Source: JBDTSW01 sp963797835 | GTDB lineage: Bacteria; Actinomycetota; Thermoleophilia; Solirubrobacterales; 70-9 | Direction of reading: 5' to 3' | Assembly (NCBI GenBank): GCA_963797835.1 | Contig: CAWCRN010000019.1 | Span: 186,001 to 250,000 of the forward strand | Length of the DNA: 64,000 nucleotides | Shown here: piece by piece, positions 28,260 to 37,870 of the stretch | Position numbering within the stretch: position 1 is the first letter of the stretch | Layout of the letters: each line of letters begins with the position of its first letter | Position numbers and translations under genes: made by a program | Notes under the pieces: model-generated | The model's database searches: none | What the model saw: the letters and a program-made list of their open reading frames with translations, nothing else | Told to the model about the DNA's origin: nothing

Positions 28260-28972
28260 ACCGGCCTCACCTTCCGCCACGGCGCCAGCAGCCGCTGGAA
28301 GAGCACCAGCAGCAGGTCGAAGGTGATCGCGATCAGGATCGCGGCGCCTCCGGCCATGATCACCCCGGTGCGGAAGGTGATGTTGGAGCCCCCGACGAGC
28401 TGCGTTCCGAGCCCGTCGCCCCCGGCGAAGACGGCGAGGGTGGCGAGTGCGACGGTCGAGACCGTCGCGATTCTGAGGCCGGCGATGATCTCGGGCATCG
28501 CCAGCGGCAGCTCGACCCGCCACAGGAGCTGGCGCTCCGACATCCCCATGCCGCGGCCGGCGTCCTTGGTGTCCGCCGGGACGTTCTGAAGCCCGGCGAT
28601 GATGTTGCGGTAGAGGATCTGGAGCGTGTAGGCGGTGAGCGCGATGATCGCGGTGACGTTGCCGCGGCCGGTGATCGGCAGCAGCAGGAAGAAGAAGGCG
28701 ATCGACGGGATCGTGTAGAGGATCCCGGTGCTCACGTTGAGGGGCGGGATCAGCCAGCGGCGGCGGTGCGAGAGCAATGCCAGCCCCATCGCGATCGCGA
28801 ATCCGGCGGTGACCGAGATCAGCACCAGGACGATGTGCTCGAGCGCCGGGCTCGTGTAGCGGTCGATGTTGTCGATCGCCCAGCCGGCACAGAAGATCCC
28901 GTTCTCGGAGATGCAGTCCGAGTCGGTGCGGTCCTTGAAGAAGCTCTCGTCGATCTGGGCGAGCGGCAGCAT
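28256..28972 (-). CDS. Osmolyte ABC transporter permease (first)
   Basis: 238 residues, about six helices. A soluble N-terminal segment with two Cys (residues 1-40) precedes EHIVLVLISVTAGFAIAMGLALLSHRR. The EAA loop is ADTKDAGRGMGMSERQLLWRVELPLAMPEIIAG. The N-terminal extension with DSDCISENGIFCAGW is longer than in typical permeases and may face the periplasm. The ATG follows the ATPase stop after 7 bases, with GAGG overlapping that stop. Homodimer or heterodimer with the second permease cannot be decided. Confidence 0.92.
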   Translation of the reverse strand: MLPLAQIDESFFKDRTDSDCISENGIFCAGWAIDNIDRYTSPALEHIVLVLISVTAGFAIAMGLALLSHRRRWLIPPLNVSTGILYTIPSIAFFFLLLPITGRGNVTAIIALTAYTLQILYRNIIAGLQNVPADTKDAGRGMGMSERQLLWRVELPLAMPEIIAGLRIATVSTVALATLAVFAGGDGLGTQLVGGSNITFRTGVIMAGGAAILIAITFDLLLVLFQRLLAPWRKVRPV

Positions 28973-28979
28973 CGTCGCC

Positions 28980-30176
28980 TCAGGTGAGCGGGCGCTCGGC
29001 CGCCGGGTGCTCCTCCTCCAGCGCCTCCCTCGAGCTCAGGAACTCGGAGATGATCTCGACGGAGAGCACTCCCGCGATCGCCCCGCGGGAATCGACCACG
29101 GGGCCGTACTGGGTCTCCGCCTGAAGCAGGTCCGACAGCGCGTCGCGCATCACGTCGTCGCGGTCGATGACCGGGTCCGGGCTGGTGTTCGGCCTTGCGG
29201 GGACGAGTTCGCCCGCGAGGTCGTCGTCGGACAACCAGCCCAGCGGACGCCGCTCCGAGTCGACCACCAGCGCGTGCGGGACCTCGGCTCCGGCGAGCTT
29301 GGCGCGCACCTCGGCGGTCGACTGGCCGACGTGGGCGAGCGGTGCCTCCCACAGGTCGATGTCACCGACACGCAGCAGCGCCAGGCGCTTCAGCGCACGG
29401 TCGGCTCCGACGAAGTCCTCGACGAAGTCGTCGGCGGGCGCCATCAGGAGCTCGGCGGGCGTGGCGTACTGGGCCACCTTGCCGCCCTCGCGCAGGACCG
29501 CTATCCGGTCGCCCATCTTGATCGCCTCGTCGATGTCGTGGGTGACGAACAGGATCGTCTTCCGCAGGTCTGACTGGAGTCGCAGGAACTCGTTCTGGAG
29601 CCGCTCGCGGTTGATCGGATCGACGGCGCCGAAGGGCTCGTCCATCAGCATCACGCCGGGGTCGGCGGCCAGTGCGCGGGCCACGCCCACCCGCTGCTGC
29701 TGACCACCCGAGAGCTGGGCGGGATAGCGGTCGGCGAGCTCCGGGTCGAGCCCGATCAGGCCCACGAGCTCCGCCGCGCGGGCCTCACGGCGCTCGGCCG
29801 GCCACCCCAGAAGGCGCGGGACGGTGACGACGTTCTCGGCGATCGTCTGGTGCGGGAAGAGGCCGATCTGCTGGATCACGTAGCCGATCTCGCGTCGCAG
29901 CTCCGACGGCGTGCGGTCGCGGACCGACGTGCCGCCGACGAGTATGTCGCCTTCGGTGATCTCGACCATCCGGTTGACCATTCGCATGGCGGTGGTCTTG
30001 CCGCAGCCCGAGGGACCCACGAGGACGCAGATCTCTCCCGCCTCGACCTCCAGCTCCAGGCGGTCGACGGCCGGGCGCTCGGACCCCTCATAGACCTTCG
30101 TCGCCCCCTTGAACGAAACGGGGAGCGCCTGCGCCCTGGCCCCCTGCTCGGCGGTGGCGGCTTCGGTCTCGCCCAT
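28980..30176 (-). CDS. Osmolyte ABC transporter ATPase with CBS domains
   Basis: 398 residues. Walker A GPSGCGKTT, Q-loop with VIQQIGLFPHQTIAENV, signature LSGGQQQRVGVARAL, Walker B VMLMDEPFGAVDP, and H-loop VTHDIDEA. The C-terminal 130 residues form a CBS pair (WLSDDDLAGELV, DVMRDALSDLLQAETQYGPVVDSRGAIAGVLSVEII) as in OpuAA/OpuCA, where it senses ionic strength or c-di-AMP to gate osmolyte uptake. Regulation here is inferred from the family. First gene of the operon; ATG at 30176. Complete, no defects. Confidence 0.93.
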   Translation of the reverse strand: MGETEAATAEQGARAQALPVSFKGATKVYEGSERPAVDRLELEVEAGEICVLVGPSGCGKTTAMRMVNRMVEITEGDILVGGTSVRDRTPSELRREIGYVIQQIGLFPHQTIAENVVTVPRLLGWPAERREARAAELVGLIGLDPELADRYPAQLSGGQQQRVGVARALAADPGVMLMDEPFGAVDPINRERLQNEFLRLQSDLRKTILFVTHDIDEAIKMGDRIAVLREGGKVAQYATPAELLMAPADDFVEDFVGADRALKRLALLRVGDIDLWEAPLAHVGQSTAEVRAKLAGAEVPHALVVDSERRPLGWLSDDDLAGELVPARPNTSPDPVIDRDDVMRDALSDLLQAETQYGPVVDSRGAIAGVLSVEIISEFLSSREALEEEHPAAERPLT

Positions 30177-30201
30177 GCCCAGCGAGACTACCCGCTCGGG
30201 T

Positions 30202-31142
30202 TCAGCCCCAGTACTCGACGTGCCACCACTCGTTTGCGTGCGGGGCGTACCAGCCGTGGGCCGAGCCGATCTCGTCGACGACCGAGCGCATCTCGGGCGT
30301 CGCGAGGTCGACGGCGATCCCCATCTCGTGCGTCGACGTCCCCGGCGGGTCTGCGGGCGCGCCCTGGCCGGACAGGAACAGGTCATAGAGGTATGCCTGC
30401 TGCTCGTAGGTGCGGTAGGCCGACACGGGCTCCGCCGGGGTAGAGGTCCATGCCGTAGCTGGCCATCGCCGCCTCGCGCATCGCCATCCAGGACGCGGCC
30501 GCTGCCGGGTCGAGGTGGAGATCGCCGTAAGGGGAGGGAATGACCGTGAGCCCGGGGGCGTAACCGGGCGTCGTGGCGGGCTCGGCAGGCGCCGCGGCGG
30601 CGGGCTCCGCGGCCGAGCCGGGACTGATTCCGGCTTCGGCCAGGGCGGCGGCGCCCTGCTCGACCGTCGGGATCTGGATCGTCGATCCCGCGATCACGTG
30701 CGCGTCTTCGGACAAGCCGTTGAACGCGGCCACCGTGCGCGTCGTGAAGTTGTTCGCGGCCGCGATCGACCACAGCGTCTCGCCGGGCTGCACGACATGC
30801 GCCGTCCCGGCTTGGCCGCCCGTCGAAGCCGGTGCGGGCGCGGCGGGCTCGGCCACCGTCGGGTCGCTTGGAGCGCCGGGCACGATCCCGGCCTCGGCAA
30901 GGGCCGCTGCGCCCTCCTCGACCGTCGGGATCTGGATCGTCGACCCTTCGATCACCATCGCGTCCTCCGGCAGCCCGTTGAAGGCAGCCACCGTGCGCGT
31001 CGTGAAGTTGTTCGCGGCCGCAGATCGACCAGAGCGTCTCCCCCGGCTGCACCACGTGCGGCACCGCCGCCTGTGCGCCGGGGCTCATCGCCAGCGTGGC
31101 CGCGGCGAGGCCGCAGGCGATTCCCCATCGGTTGCGTCCCAT
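30202..31142 (-). CDS. LysM-anchored D-Ala-D-Ala carboxypeptidase, VanY/M15 type (two frame slips)
   Basis: About 312 residues after bridging slips near 31020 and 30437. Signal peptide (MGRNRWGIACGLAAATLAMSPGAQA) is followed by two LysM domains starting VVQPGETLWSI. They are nearly identical at DNA level over about 70 bp (around 30720-30790 and 30980-31050), a recent duplication. An Ala/Pro linker leads to a peptidase domain with SAYRTYEQQAYLYD, metal ligands in STHEMGIAVDL and the late EWWHVEYW. It should bind glycan strands and trim terminal D-Ala from muropeptides. A GAGGGAGG ribosome-binding site precedes the ATG. It may be transcribed into the osmolyte ABC operon, which starts 25 bp downstream. 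Confidence 0.85.
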
Positions 31143-31258
31143 TGTGTGCCTCCCTCGAAGGCCTGGTGTTCCCCGTCGGGCATGGCGTTCGGGGGCCGCG
31201 CGCCGGCCCCTGCCGGGTTGCCAGGCGTTACGGGCGCGTGACCGGTTTGATTCAGCGG

Positions 31259-31900
31259 ATGGGCACGAGCGAGCACCACTGGGGCCCGGCCGACCTGCAC
31301 GGGTGGGAGGTCCTTCGGCCCCTGCTCGACGACGGTGGCTTCCTACCCTGGAGCGAAGGTGCGATGTCGCCGGCGGGGCTGGCCACGGTCGCGACCGAGA
31401 TCTCGTTCGCGGAGCGCCGGTGCGTCGTCGAGCTGGGCTCGGGCGTCAGCACCGTGGTCCTCGCGCGACTGGCCAGGCAATTGGGGGGGAGGATCTGGGC
31501 CGTTGAACACCACCCCGGGTGGGCGGGGTGGGTTCGCCGCCAGCTCGAGCGTGACGGCCTGAACGCCGTGGCAACCGTGATCGAGGCGGAGCTGGTGGCC
31601 CACCCGCGCGGGCTGGACGGGGCGCCCTGGTACGACGAGCGGGCGCTTGGCGAGCTGCCGGCCGAGGGCATCGAGCTGTTCCTCGTAGACGGGCCGCCCG
31701 GCTACGGCGAGGGGATGGCTCGCTCGCGCTACCCCGCGCTGCCGGTACTGGGCGAGCGGCTCGCCCCGGGCGCGCTGGTCGTGCTCGACGATGCCGACCG
31801 CGCCGCCGAGCGGGAGATCCTGGATGCCTGGGAGCGCGACGAGGGATGGGCGTTCGACCGCCGCGCGGCGGAGCGCATCGCGGTGGGTAGGCGAGCGTAA
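31259..31900 (+). CDS. Class I SAM-dependent methyltransferase-like protein
   Basis: 213 residues. Motif I VVELGSGVSTVVLARLA (about 60-76), motif II WAVEHHPGWAGWVRRQL, and motif IV LFLVDGPPGYGEGMARSRYPALP. The last is the DGPPG pattern of Methyltransf_24-type enzymes, which often modify glycans or natural products. The end, LDAWERDEGWAFDRRAAERIAVG, is typical. ATG 31259 is chosen, though in-frame GTG and TTG codons lie 15-21 bases upstream. Substrate unknown. Convergent with the GNAT gene (4-base gap). Confidence 0.85.
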   Translation: MGTSEHHWGPADLHGWEVLRPLLDDGGFLPWSEGAMSPAGLATVATEISFAERRCVVELGSGVSTVVLARLARQLGGRIWAVEHHPGWAGWVRRQLERDGLNAVATVIEAELVAHPRGLDGAPWYDERALGELPAEGIELFLVDGPPGYGEGMARSRYPALPVLGERLAPGALVVLDDADRAAEREILDAWERDEGWAFDRRAAERIAVGRRA

Positions 31901-31904
31901 GCCC

Positions 31905-32357
31905 CTACTCGAGCTCCAGCTCGTACTCCAGCCAGCTCTCCCCCTTGGCGCCGAGGCTGTCGTAGAGGGCCTGGGCGCGGGTGTTGTCGTGGGCCGTCAC
32001 CCAGAGAAGTGCCGCCGCACCGTGCGAGCGGGCCCGCTCGGCGCATGCGGTGATCAGCGCGCGCCCGGCGCCGGTCCGGCGGGCGTCGGGGTCGACGAAC
32101 AGATCCTCGAGGATCGCGACCCTGGCGCCGCGCAAGCTCGACCACTTCCAGCCGACCGCGGCGAAGCCGAGCGGCTCGGCGCCATCGGTGGCCCGGGCCA
32201 CGAGCAGCATCCCCTCGGGCTCCTCGGTCGCGATCAGCGCCCGAGCCATCTCCCCCAGGCCCTCGTCGGTGGGCGAGGCCTCGTAGAAGTCGCAGTAGCC
32301 GCGCATCAGCGGCAGCAGCGCGTCGATGTCCTCGGTCCTCGCCGGCTCGACCAACAT
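31905..32357 (-). CDS. GNAT-family N-acetyltransferase
   Basis: 150 residues. The GNAT core is seen: AVGWKWSSLRGARVAILEDLFVDPDARRTGAGRALITACAERA (strand 4, then the acetyl-CoA pyrophosphate loop RRTGAG), and LWVTAHDNTRAQALYDSLGA (motif B). The N-terminal DALLPLMRGYCDFYEASPTDE resembles acetyltransferases acting on small amines. ATG at 32357; no Shine-Dalgarno, with the divergent BrkB-family gene only 52 bp away, so short or absent leaders are likely. The acceptor is not known. Confidence 0.9.
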   Translation of the reverse strand: MLVEPARTEDIDALLPLMRGYCDFYEASPTDEGLGEMARALIATEEPEGMLLVARATDGAEPLGFAAVGWKWSSLRGARVAILEDLFVDPDARRTGAGRALITACAERARSHGAAALLWVTAHDNTRAQALYDSLGAKGESWLEYELELE

Positions 32358-32409
32358 GAGGGAATGGAAGCACTTGCGACCGGGTAGCCGCGTCGCGAGG
32401 AGTCTGGGG

Positions 32410-33411
32410 ATGAGCATCGACGGCATCGACAGCACGCACCGGCGGGCGACCGACCGGGGCGACGACCTGATCGACCAGGCGAAGCTGCGCAAGGACGCGC
32501 CCCGTTCGCCCCTGCACGTGAAGCTGCGGAGCTGGGGGGGCACGTTGCGCCGAACCGTCCGCGAGTTCCAGGCCGACGGGCTCACCGACTGGGCCGCGGC
32601 GCTCACCTACTACGCCGTGCTGGCGATCTTCCCGGCGCTGATCGCAATGGTGTCGATCCTCGGAATGGTCGGCGCCTCCGCCACCGATCCACTGCTCGAC
32701 AACCTCACAGGTCTCGCGCCCGGCCCCGCCAACGAGATCCTGACCAACGCGATCGACGAGATCACCGCGAGCCGCGGCACCGCCGGCCTCGCGTTCGCGC
32801 TCGGGTTGCTCGGCGCCCTGTGGTCTGCCTCCGGGTACGTCGGCGTCTTCACCCGCGCAACCAACGTGATCTACGAGATCGAGGAGGGCCGGCCGTTCTG
32901 GAAGCTCCGGCCGCAGCAGCTCGGCCTGACCCTGCTCCTGATCGTGCTGCTCGCGGCAATGGCTCTGGGGGTCGTGGTCTCAGGACCGATCGCCGAGGAG
33001 CTGGGAAACGTGATCGGCCTTGGAGGCACAGCGGTGACGATCTGGGAGATCGCGAAGTGGCCCGTGATCGCCATGGTCGTGGTCGCGATCCTCGCGATCC
33101 TGTACTTCGCCGCGCCAAACGTGCGGCAGCCGGGCTTTCGCTGGATCACGCCCGGCGGCATCCTCGCCCTCGTCCTGTGGCTGGCGGCGTCGGGCGGCTT
33201 CGCGTTCTACGTGGCGAACTTCGGCTCCTACAACGCGACGTACGGGAGCATCGCCGGCGTCATCGTCTTCCTGGTTTGGCTATGGATCTCGAACCTCGCG
33301 CTCCTGCTCGGAGCAGAGCTAAACGCCGAGCTCGAGCGCGAGCGCGAGCTCGCGGCCGGCATCCCGGAGGACCGGACCATCGCGCTGCCCCCGCGTGCGG
33401 AGCCGTCCTGA
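32410..33411 (+). CDS. YihY/BrkB-family membrane protein
   Basis: 333 residues, about six helices. Characteristic motifs: DWAAALTYYAVLAIFPALIAMVSILG near the N-terminus, GLLGALWSASGYVGVFTRATNVIYEIEEGRPFWKLR, and a C-terminal FYVANFGSYNATYGSIAGVIVFLVWLWISNLALLLGAELNAELERE. The family was once called ribonuclease BN but is an integral membrane family of unsettled function. GAGGAG lies 8 bases before the ATG. A more distant paralogue is encoded at 45106. The C-terminal tail is short, hydrophilic and cytoplasmic. Confidence 0.92.
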   Translation: MSIDGIDSTHRRATDRGDDLIDQAKLRKDAPRSPLHVKLRSWGGTLRRTVREFQADGLTDWAAALTYYAVLAIFPALIAMVSILGMVGASATDPLLDNLTGLAPGPANEILTNAIDEITASRGTAGLAFALGLLGALWSASGYVGVFTRATNVIYEIEEGRPFWKLRPQQLGLTLLLIVLLAAMALGVVVSGPIAEELGNVIGLGGTAVTIWEIAKWPVIAMVVVAILAILYFAAPNVRQPGFRWITPGGILALVLWLAASGGFAFYVANFGSYNATYGSIAGVIVFLVWLWISNLALLLGAELNAELERERELAAGIPEDRTIALPPRAEPS

Positions 33412-33492
33412 GGCTCAGCCCGCCTCGTCCAGCGCTGCCGCCAGCTGCTGGCGGACCGTCTCGCGCCCTTCCACCCTTACCATGGGGACAGC

Positions 33493-34443
33493 GTGGCGGC
33501 GCTTCCTGAGCTCGATCCGGGTGCGGTAGCCGAGATCGGCTCCCGTCTCCGCACGAACGTGCGCCGAGCCGTCAAGGTCTCGGACGACGTGGTTCGCGAC
33601 GTGCTCGTAGCGCTCCTGGCCGAGGGCCACGTGCTCATCGAGGATTTCCCCGGGGTGGGGAAGACCGCGCTGGCGAGGGCCCTCTCGCGCTCGATCGAGG
33701 CCGAGTACGCGAGGGTCCAGTGCACGGCCGACCTCCTTCCCGCCGACCTGATCGGGACCAACGTCTTCGCGCGGGCCGAGAGCCGCTTCGAGTTCCACCC
33801 CGGCCCGGTGTTCGCCAACGTCGTGCTGGTCGACGAGATCAACCGGGCCTCTCCGAAGACCCAGTCCGGCCTCCTCGAGTGCATGGGCGAACGTCGAGTC
33901 ACGGTCGACAACGTCACGCACGAGCTGGCGCGGCCCTTCCTCGTCATCGCCACCCAGAACCCGGTCGAGTACGAGGGCACGTACCCGCTCCCCGAGGCAC
34001 AGCTCGACCGGTTCATGGTGCGGCTGAGCCTGGGATACCCGGGTGCCGCCGAGGAGGCCGACATGTACGACGCGCACGCGGTCGGCGACCGGGTGCTGGA
34101 CGTGGGCCCGGTGGCCGACGTCGCCACGGTGGTCGCCGCCCAGGCGGCGGCCGCGGCCGTGCACGGGTCCGAGGCCCTGCGGGGGTACGTCGTGGCGCTC
34201 TGCGAAGCGACCCGGCAGGACCCCCGGCTGGAGCTGGGCGCCAGCCCCCGGGCCGGGCTGCTTCTGTTCAGAGCGGCGAAGGCGCGCGCCGCCCTTGACG
34301 GGCGCGACCACTGCCTTCCCGACGACGTGCAGGCGCTGGCCCCGTCGGTGCTGGCCCACCGGTTGCTGCCCGCGCCCGGGGCGGCGGCCGGCGACCGCGA
34401 GGCTGCCGTCCGCGACGCGCTGGAACGCGTCCCGGCCCTGTAG
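33493..34443 (+). CDS. MoxR-type AAA+ ATPase
   Basis: 316 residues. Walker A EDFPGVGKTALARAL, Walker B VVLVDEINRASPKTQSGLLECMGERRVTV, sensor 1 FLVIATQNPVEYEGTYPLPEAQLDRFMVRL and sensor 2 GASPRAGLLLFRAAKARA are all present. MoxR proteins act as chaperones that help mature or activate a partner complex, commonly encoded next to a DUF58 protein and a transglutaminase-like protein, as here. GTG start; the next gene follows after 4 bases. Intact. Confidence 0.95.
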   Translation: MAALPELDPGAVAEIGSRLRTNVRRAVKVSDDVVRDVLVALLAEGHVLIEDFPGVGKTALARALSRSIEAEYARVQCTADLLPADLIGTNVFARAESRFEFHPGPVFANVVLVDEINRASPKTQSGLLECMGERRVTVDNVTHELARPFLVIATQNPVEYEGTYPLPEAQLDRFMVRLSLGYPGAAEEADMYDAHAVGDRVLDVGPVADVATVVAAQAAAAAVHGSEALRGYVVALCEATRQDPRLELGASPRAGLLLFRAAKARAALDGRDHCLPDDVQALAPSVLAHRLLPAPGAAAGDREAAVRDALERVPAL

Positions 34444-34447
34444 GGCG

Positions 34448-35605
34448 ATGAGCGAGGCCGAGCGCCGGCCCACGAGCGCCCCGGCGGGGCGCGCCGGGTT
34501 GCGCTCCTTGGCGCCACCCTGGTCGCGGCGGGGCTGGGCTTCGCTTCGGCGTCGCTCCTGGTTCCTGGGATCGCCCTGGCCCTCTTGGCCACCTCGGCCT
34601 GGGCATGGGTGAGCGCGAGCGCGAGCTCGGTGAGGGTCGGGCGCCTCCCCGGCCCCGAGCGGGTGATGGAGGACGAGCCGTTCCCCCTTCGCCTGCGGGT
34701 GAACCGGGGAGCGGTCCCGCTCCCCCGCGCGGAGCTCCATGACCGCCTCCTCGAACGCCCGGCTGCGATCAGCGCTCGCGGGCCCGCGATCGTCTCGGTC
34801 GCGGTTCGCTTCCCCCGCCGCGGCCGGCGCGTGCTGGGCGCTCCCCGGCTTGACCTGTGGGATCCGCTTGGGCTCTGCCGGCGTGAGGTCGAGGGCAGCG
34901 GCGCCTCGGGGGAGCTGCTCGTCCTGCCGCGGATCGAGGAGGTTCGCCGAGCGGGCGGCGGGGGAGGCCGGGAGGCCGGCCTGCTCGACGGCCTCGACCA
35001 GGGCGGGGGTGGCTCCGGGGCCGAGACCGGGGCCGTGGACCTCGAGCTGGATGGCCTGCGCCCGTACCGCCCGGGGAGCCCGGCGTCGCGGATCCACTGG
35101 CGGACGGTCGCCCGCAGCGGCGAGATGTACGAGCGCCGGTTCGTAGCCGGGGCGGACGCGGCGCCGCTCATCGTCGTCGACGCCGCGGGCGCCGGACTCG
35201 CCGGAGGCGCTCGACCGCGCGGTCAGGGCCGCGGCGTCGCTCTGCCTCCACCTGGCCCGCCGCGGAGGCTGCGCGATCCTGCTCGGCGACCGCGGGGCGC
35301 CGACCCTGGTGGATCCCCGGATGCGCGTATGGGCCGACGTCCACGCCCGGCTCGCACTGGTCGAGTCGGGCTCACCGGCCCCCGCCCCGAGGCAGGCCCG
35401 GGGCCGGGTGGCGACCTTCTGGGTGACCGGCGCGCCGGCGGGCCGGGCGGGCCGGGTGAGCGCGCGTGTCATGCCGGGCTCCTACGTGCTGAGCCCGCTG
35501 CCCGCCGCGCGGGTCCCCGTGGCGTTCACGGTGGCCGAATGCTCGGCTCAGCTCGCCTCGGCGGCGGCGCGGGGCGCGGCGGCGCCGCTGAGGGCCGCGG
35601 CGTGA
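34448..35605 (+). CDS. DUF58 protein (two frame slips)
   Basis: About 385 residues after bridging slips near 34495 and 35205. N-terminus: MSEAERRPTSAPAGRAG, then two hydrophobic helices (GATLVAAGLGFASASLLVPG and IALALLATSAWAWVSAS). The DUF58 signature, LRPYRPGSPASRIHWRTVARSGEMYERRF, is the family hallmark (normally RxYxxGDxxRxIHW). A vWA-like C-terminal half contains PLIVVDAAGA. The GTG of the transglutaminase gene overlaps its stop as GTGA. It probably sits at the membrane as the partner of MoxR. Precise function unknown. Confidence 0.88.
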
Positions 35606-37845
35606 CCGGCGAGCGCCCAACCGGGCGGCCCTGGCCGGCGCTTGCCGCCTTCGCCGCCCTCGCCGGGTTCAGCGCCTTCCACTGGGCGAACCTGCTGGTC
35701 GACCCCCCGGTCGCGCGCGTGGCAGCCACGGTGGTGATCGCCGTCGCGACGGCGCTCGCTCTCGGCGGGCTGACGCTCGGCCGGCAGCGTGGACGCGCCA
35801 CCGCCGGGCTGGCGGCGCTGGTCGCTCTGGCGGGGATCGCGGCCGGCCTCGTTGCCGCCGGCATCCCCGCGCGCCTGCTGGCGCCCGGCAACTGGGACGA
35901 GCTGCGGGAGGGCCTGCGCGACGGCGTGACCAGCCTCGGGGGCGCGACGTATCCGTACCGCGCGGGCGGCGAGTGGCCGCGCCTGGCGCTTCTGTCCGCG
36001 TTGCCGGTCGTGCTGGGCCTCGCTGCCGCGACGGCGTTCTGGCCCAGGGGTGGCCGGGGTCCGCGCGCGATCGCCCTCGCGCTCCTGGTCGGCCTCTACG
36101 GGGTCGCCGCGGTCCTCTACGCGCCCGGGCACCCGGCGCTTCACGGGGCGATCCTCCTCGCCCTGGTCGCCGCCTGGCTCTGGTGGGAGCGGCTTCGCGA
36201 GCCCCGCGCCGCCCGGGCCGCCGGCCTGGTCGTCGCCGCGGGCGTCCTCGCGCTGCCGCTCTCGAGCGCGATCGCGCGCTCGGAGCCGGTCGTCAACTAC
36301 CGGAGCTGGTCGTGGACGGGGGGTGAGCCAGCCGTCTCGTTCGACTGGAACCACTCCTACGAGCCGCTCGACTGGCCGCGCGAGGGGACCCCCCTGCTGG
36401 AGATCGAGAGCGACGTCCCGCACTACTGGCGATCCGTGGTCCTGGAACGCTTCGACGGCTTCCGCTGGGTGCGCTCCAACGCCGCGGGCTCCTCGCTCGA
36501 GCTGCCGAACAAGGTGGAGGGCCAGTACAACCCCGCCCACGAGGACTGGCTCGAGACGATCCGGGTGACCGTCCGCGAGCTCCGCAGCGGGCTCGTGGTG
36601 GGCCCCGGCAGCGTGCAGAGCATCGAGGGGCTGACCGGGTCGATCGCGCCGGACGGGACCGTGTTCGCGGGCGAGATCCCGAACTCCGGGCAGAGCTACA
36701 CGGTCACCTCTTATGCCCCCGATCCCTCCGCCGGCCAGCTCGAGGCCGCTGACGGGCCCTACCCGCCGGCGATCAGCCGGTACACCACCCTGGAGCTGCC
36801 CACGTCCAAGGCGGGCCTGCCGGGCCTTGGCGCGCCCGAGCCGGAGGTCCCCGGGGCCCCCCCGCTTGCGACCGAGCCGGTCGAGGTGCCCCTGCGAGGC
36901 AACCCCGCGGGTCGCGCCCATCAGCAGATCAGGCGCTCCGGCTACGGCGGCGTACAACGGCTGGCCCGGCAGCTCGTGAACGGCGCCCCCACCGGCTACG
37001 ACGCGGTCCGGGCGGTCGAGCAGCACTTCCAGGAGGGGTTCACCTACTCGGAGGAGCCGGCGGCGGGCGGCCGGCCCCTGCGCTCGTTCCTGCTCGAGAC
37101 CAGGACGGGCTACTGCCAGCAGTACTCGGGGGCGATGGCGCTGATGCTGCGGATGGTGGGGATCCCGGCGCGGGTGGTCTCGGGGTTCAGCCCGGGCGAA
37201 CGTGACGAGGACGGGTCCTTCACCGTGCGTGACTACGACGCCCACTCCTGGGTCGAGGTCTACTTCACAGGCATCGGCTGGGTCCCGTTCGACCCGACGC
37301 CCACCGCCGCGCCCGCGAGCCTTCAGTCGAACCCCGACGCCGCGGCGGCCACGCCGGGAAGGACTGCCGACGCGCCGCGCGGGCAGCCGCGCGAGTCCGA
37401 TGCCTCGCCGGGGGCTCTCGGTGGCTCCGCCGCCGGCGGGGGCGACTTCCCCTGGGCGGTCCTCCCGGCGCTCCTCGCCGCCACCGCGCTCGGGGCGGCG
37501 GTGGCGACCGGCCGGCGGCGGGCGCGCTTCAGCTCCGCCCCGCAGGCCACGCGTGTGGAGGCCCAGGTGCGTGAGCTCGCGGCGGCCGCGCGCGCGACGC
37601 GCTACCTGACGGAGGGGCGGACGACGCTGCTCGAGCTGGAGCGGCGGCTCCGCGCCGGCGGCCGAGAGAAGACCGCCGCCTACGCCGCCCGGCTTCGCGC
37701 CAACCTCTACGGGCGCTCGCCGGGCCGGCACCCCGACCTGCGCGAGCGCCGCGACGTCCGGCGCGAGCTGGCGCGCTCGCGGGGACTGCGCGAACGACTG
37801 CGGATGCTGGCCGCGCTGCCACCCGGAGGGCCCCGGATCACGTAA
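35602..37845 (+). CDS. Membrane transglutaminase-like protein
   Basis: 747 residues. The N-terminal part (about residues 1-215) has several membrane helices (ALAAFAALAGFSAFHWANLL through AAGLVVAAGVLALPLSSAIA). An extracytoplasmic transglutaminase-like core follows, with catalytic Cys in TRTGYCQQYSGAMALMLRMV, His in DYDAHSWVEVYF, and Asp in WVPFDPTP. A single helix (FPWAVLPALLAATALGAAVATG) and a cytoplasmic Arg-rich tail close it. It is the third gene of the MoxR-DUF58-transglutaminase operon and probably acts on cell-envelope proteins or peptides. GTG start, overlapping the DUF58 stop. Intact and in one frame. Confidence 0.93.
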   Translation: MTGERPTGRPWPALAAFAALAGFSAFHWANLLVDPPVARVAATVVIAVATALALGGLTLGRQRGRATAGLAALVALAGIAAGLVAAGIPARLLAPGNWDELREGLRDGVTSLGGATYPYRAGGEWPRLALLSALPVVLGLAAATAFWPRGGRGPRAIALALLVGLYGVAAVLYAPGHPALHGAILLALVAAWLWWERLREPRAARAAGLVVAAGVLALPLSSAIARSEPVVNYRSWSWTGGEPAVSFDWNHSYEPLDWPREGTPLLEIESDVPHYWRSVVLERFDGFRWVRSNAAGSSLELPNKVEGQYNPAHEDWLETIRVTVRELRSGLVVGPGSVQSIEGLTGSIAPDGTVFAGEIPNSGQSYTVTSYAPDPSAGQLEAADGPYPPAISRYTTLELPTSKAGLPGLGAPEPEVPGAPPLATEPVEVPLRGNPAGRAHQQIRRSGYGGVQRLARQLVNGAPTGYDAVRAVEQHFQEGFTYSEEPAAGGRPLRSFLLETRTGYCQQYSGAMALMLRMVGIPARVVSGFSPGERDEDGSFTVRDYDAHSWVEVYFTGIGWVPFDPTPTAAPASLQSNPDAAAATPGRTADAPRGQPRESDASPGALGGSAAGGGDFPWAVLPALLAATALGAAVATGRRRARFSSAPQATRVEAQVRELAAAARATRYLTEGRTTLLELERRLRAGGREKTAAYAARLRANLYGRSPGRHPDLRERRDVRRELARSRGLRERLRMLAALPPGGPRIT

Positions 37846-37870
37846 GTCACCTGCGGATAGGGTCACGCCC

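Noticed and set aside
28980..31142. A frame joining the LysM protein with the osmolyte ATPase.
   Set aside because: The join passes through out-of-frame, Arg-rich sequence; the ATPase has its own ATG at 30176 and the LysM gene ends in its peptidase motif at 30202.
33415..33483. A 22-codon minus-strand peptide (MVRVEGRETVRQQLAAALDEAG).
   Set aside because: Composition is protein-like, but it is very short, has no ribosome-binding site and matches no family; it may be a remnant.
34585..37845. A single frame joining DUF58 and transglutaminase domains.
   Set aside because: The part after 35205 in that frame is nonsense until the transglutaminase start; the DUF58 C-terminus continues in another frame to a stop at 35605 that overlaps the GTG at 35602.
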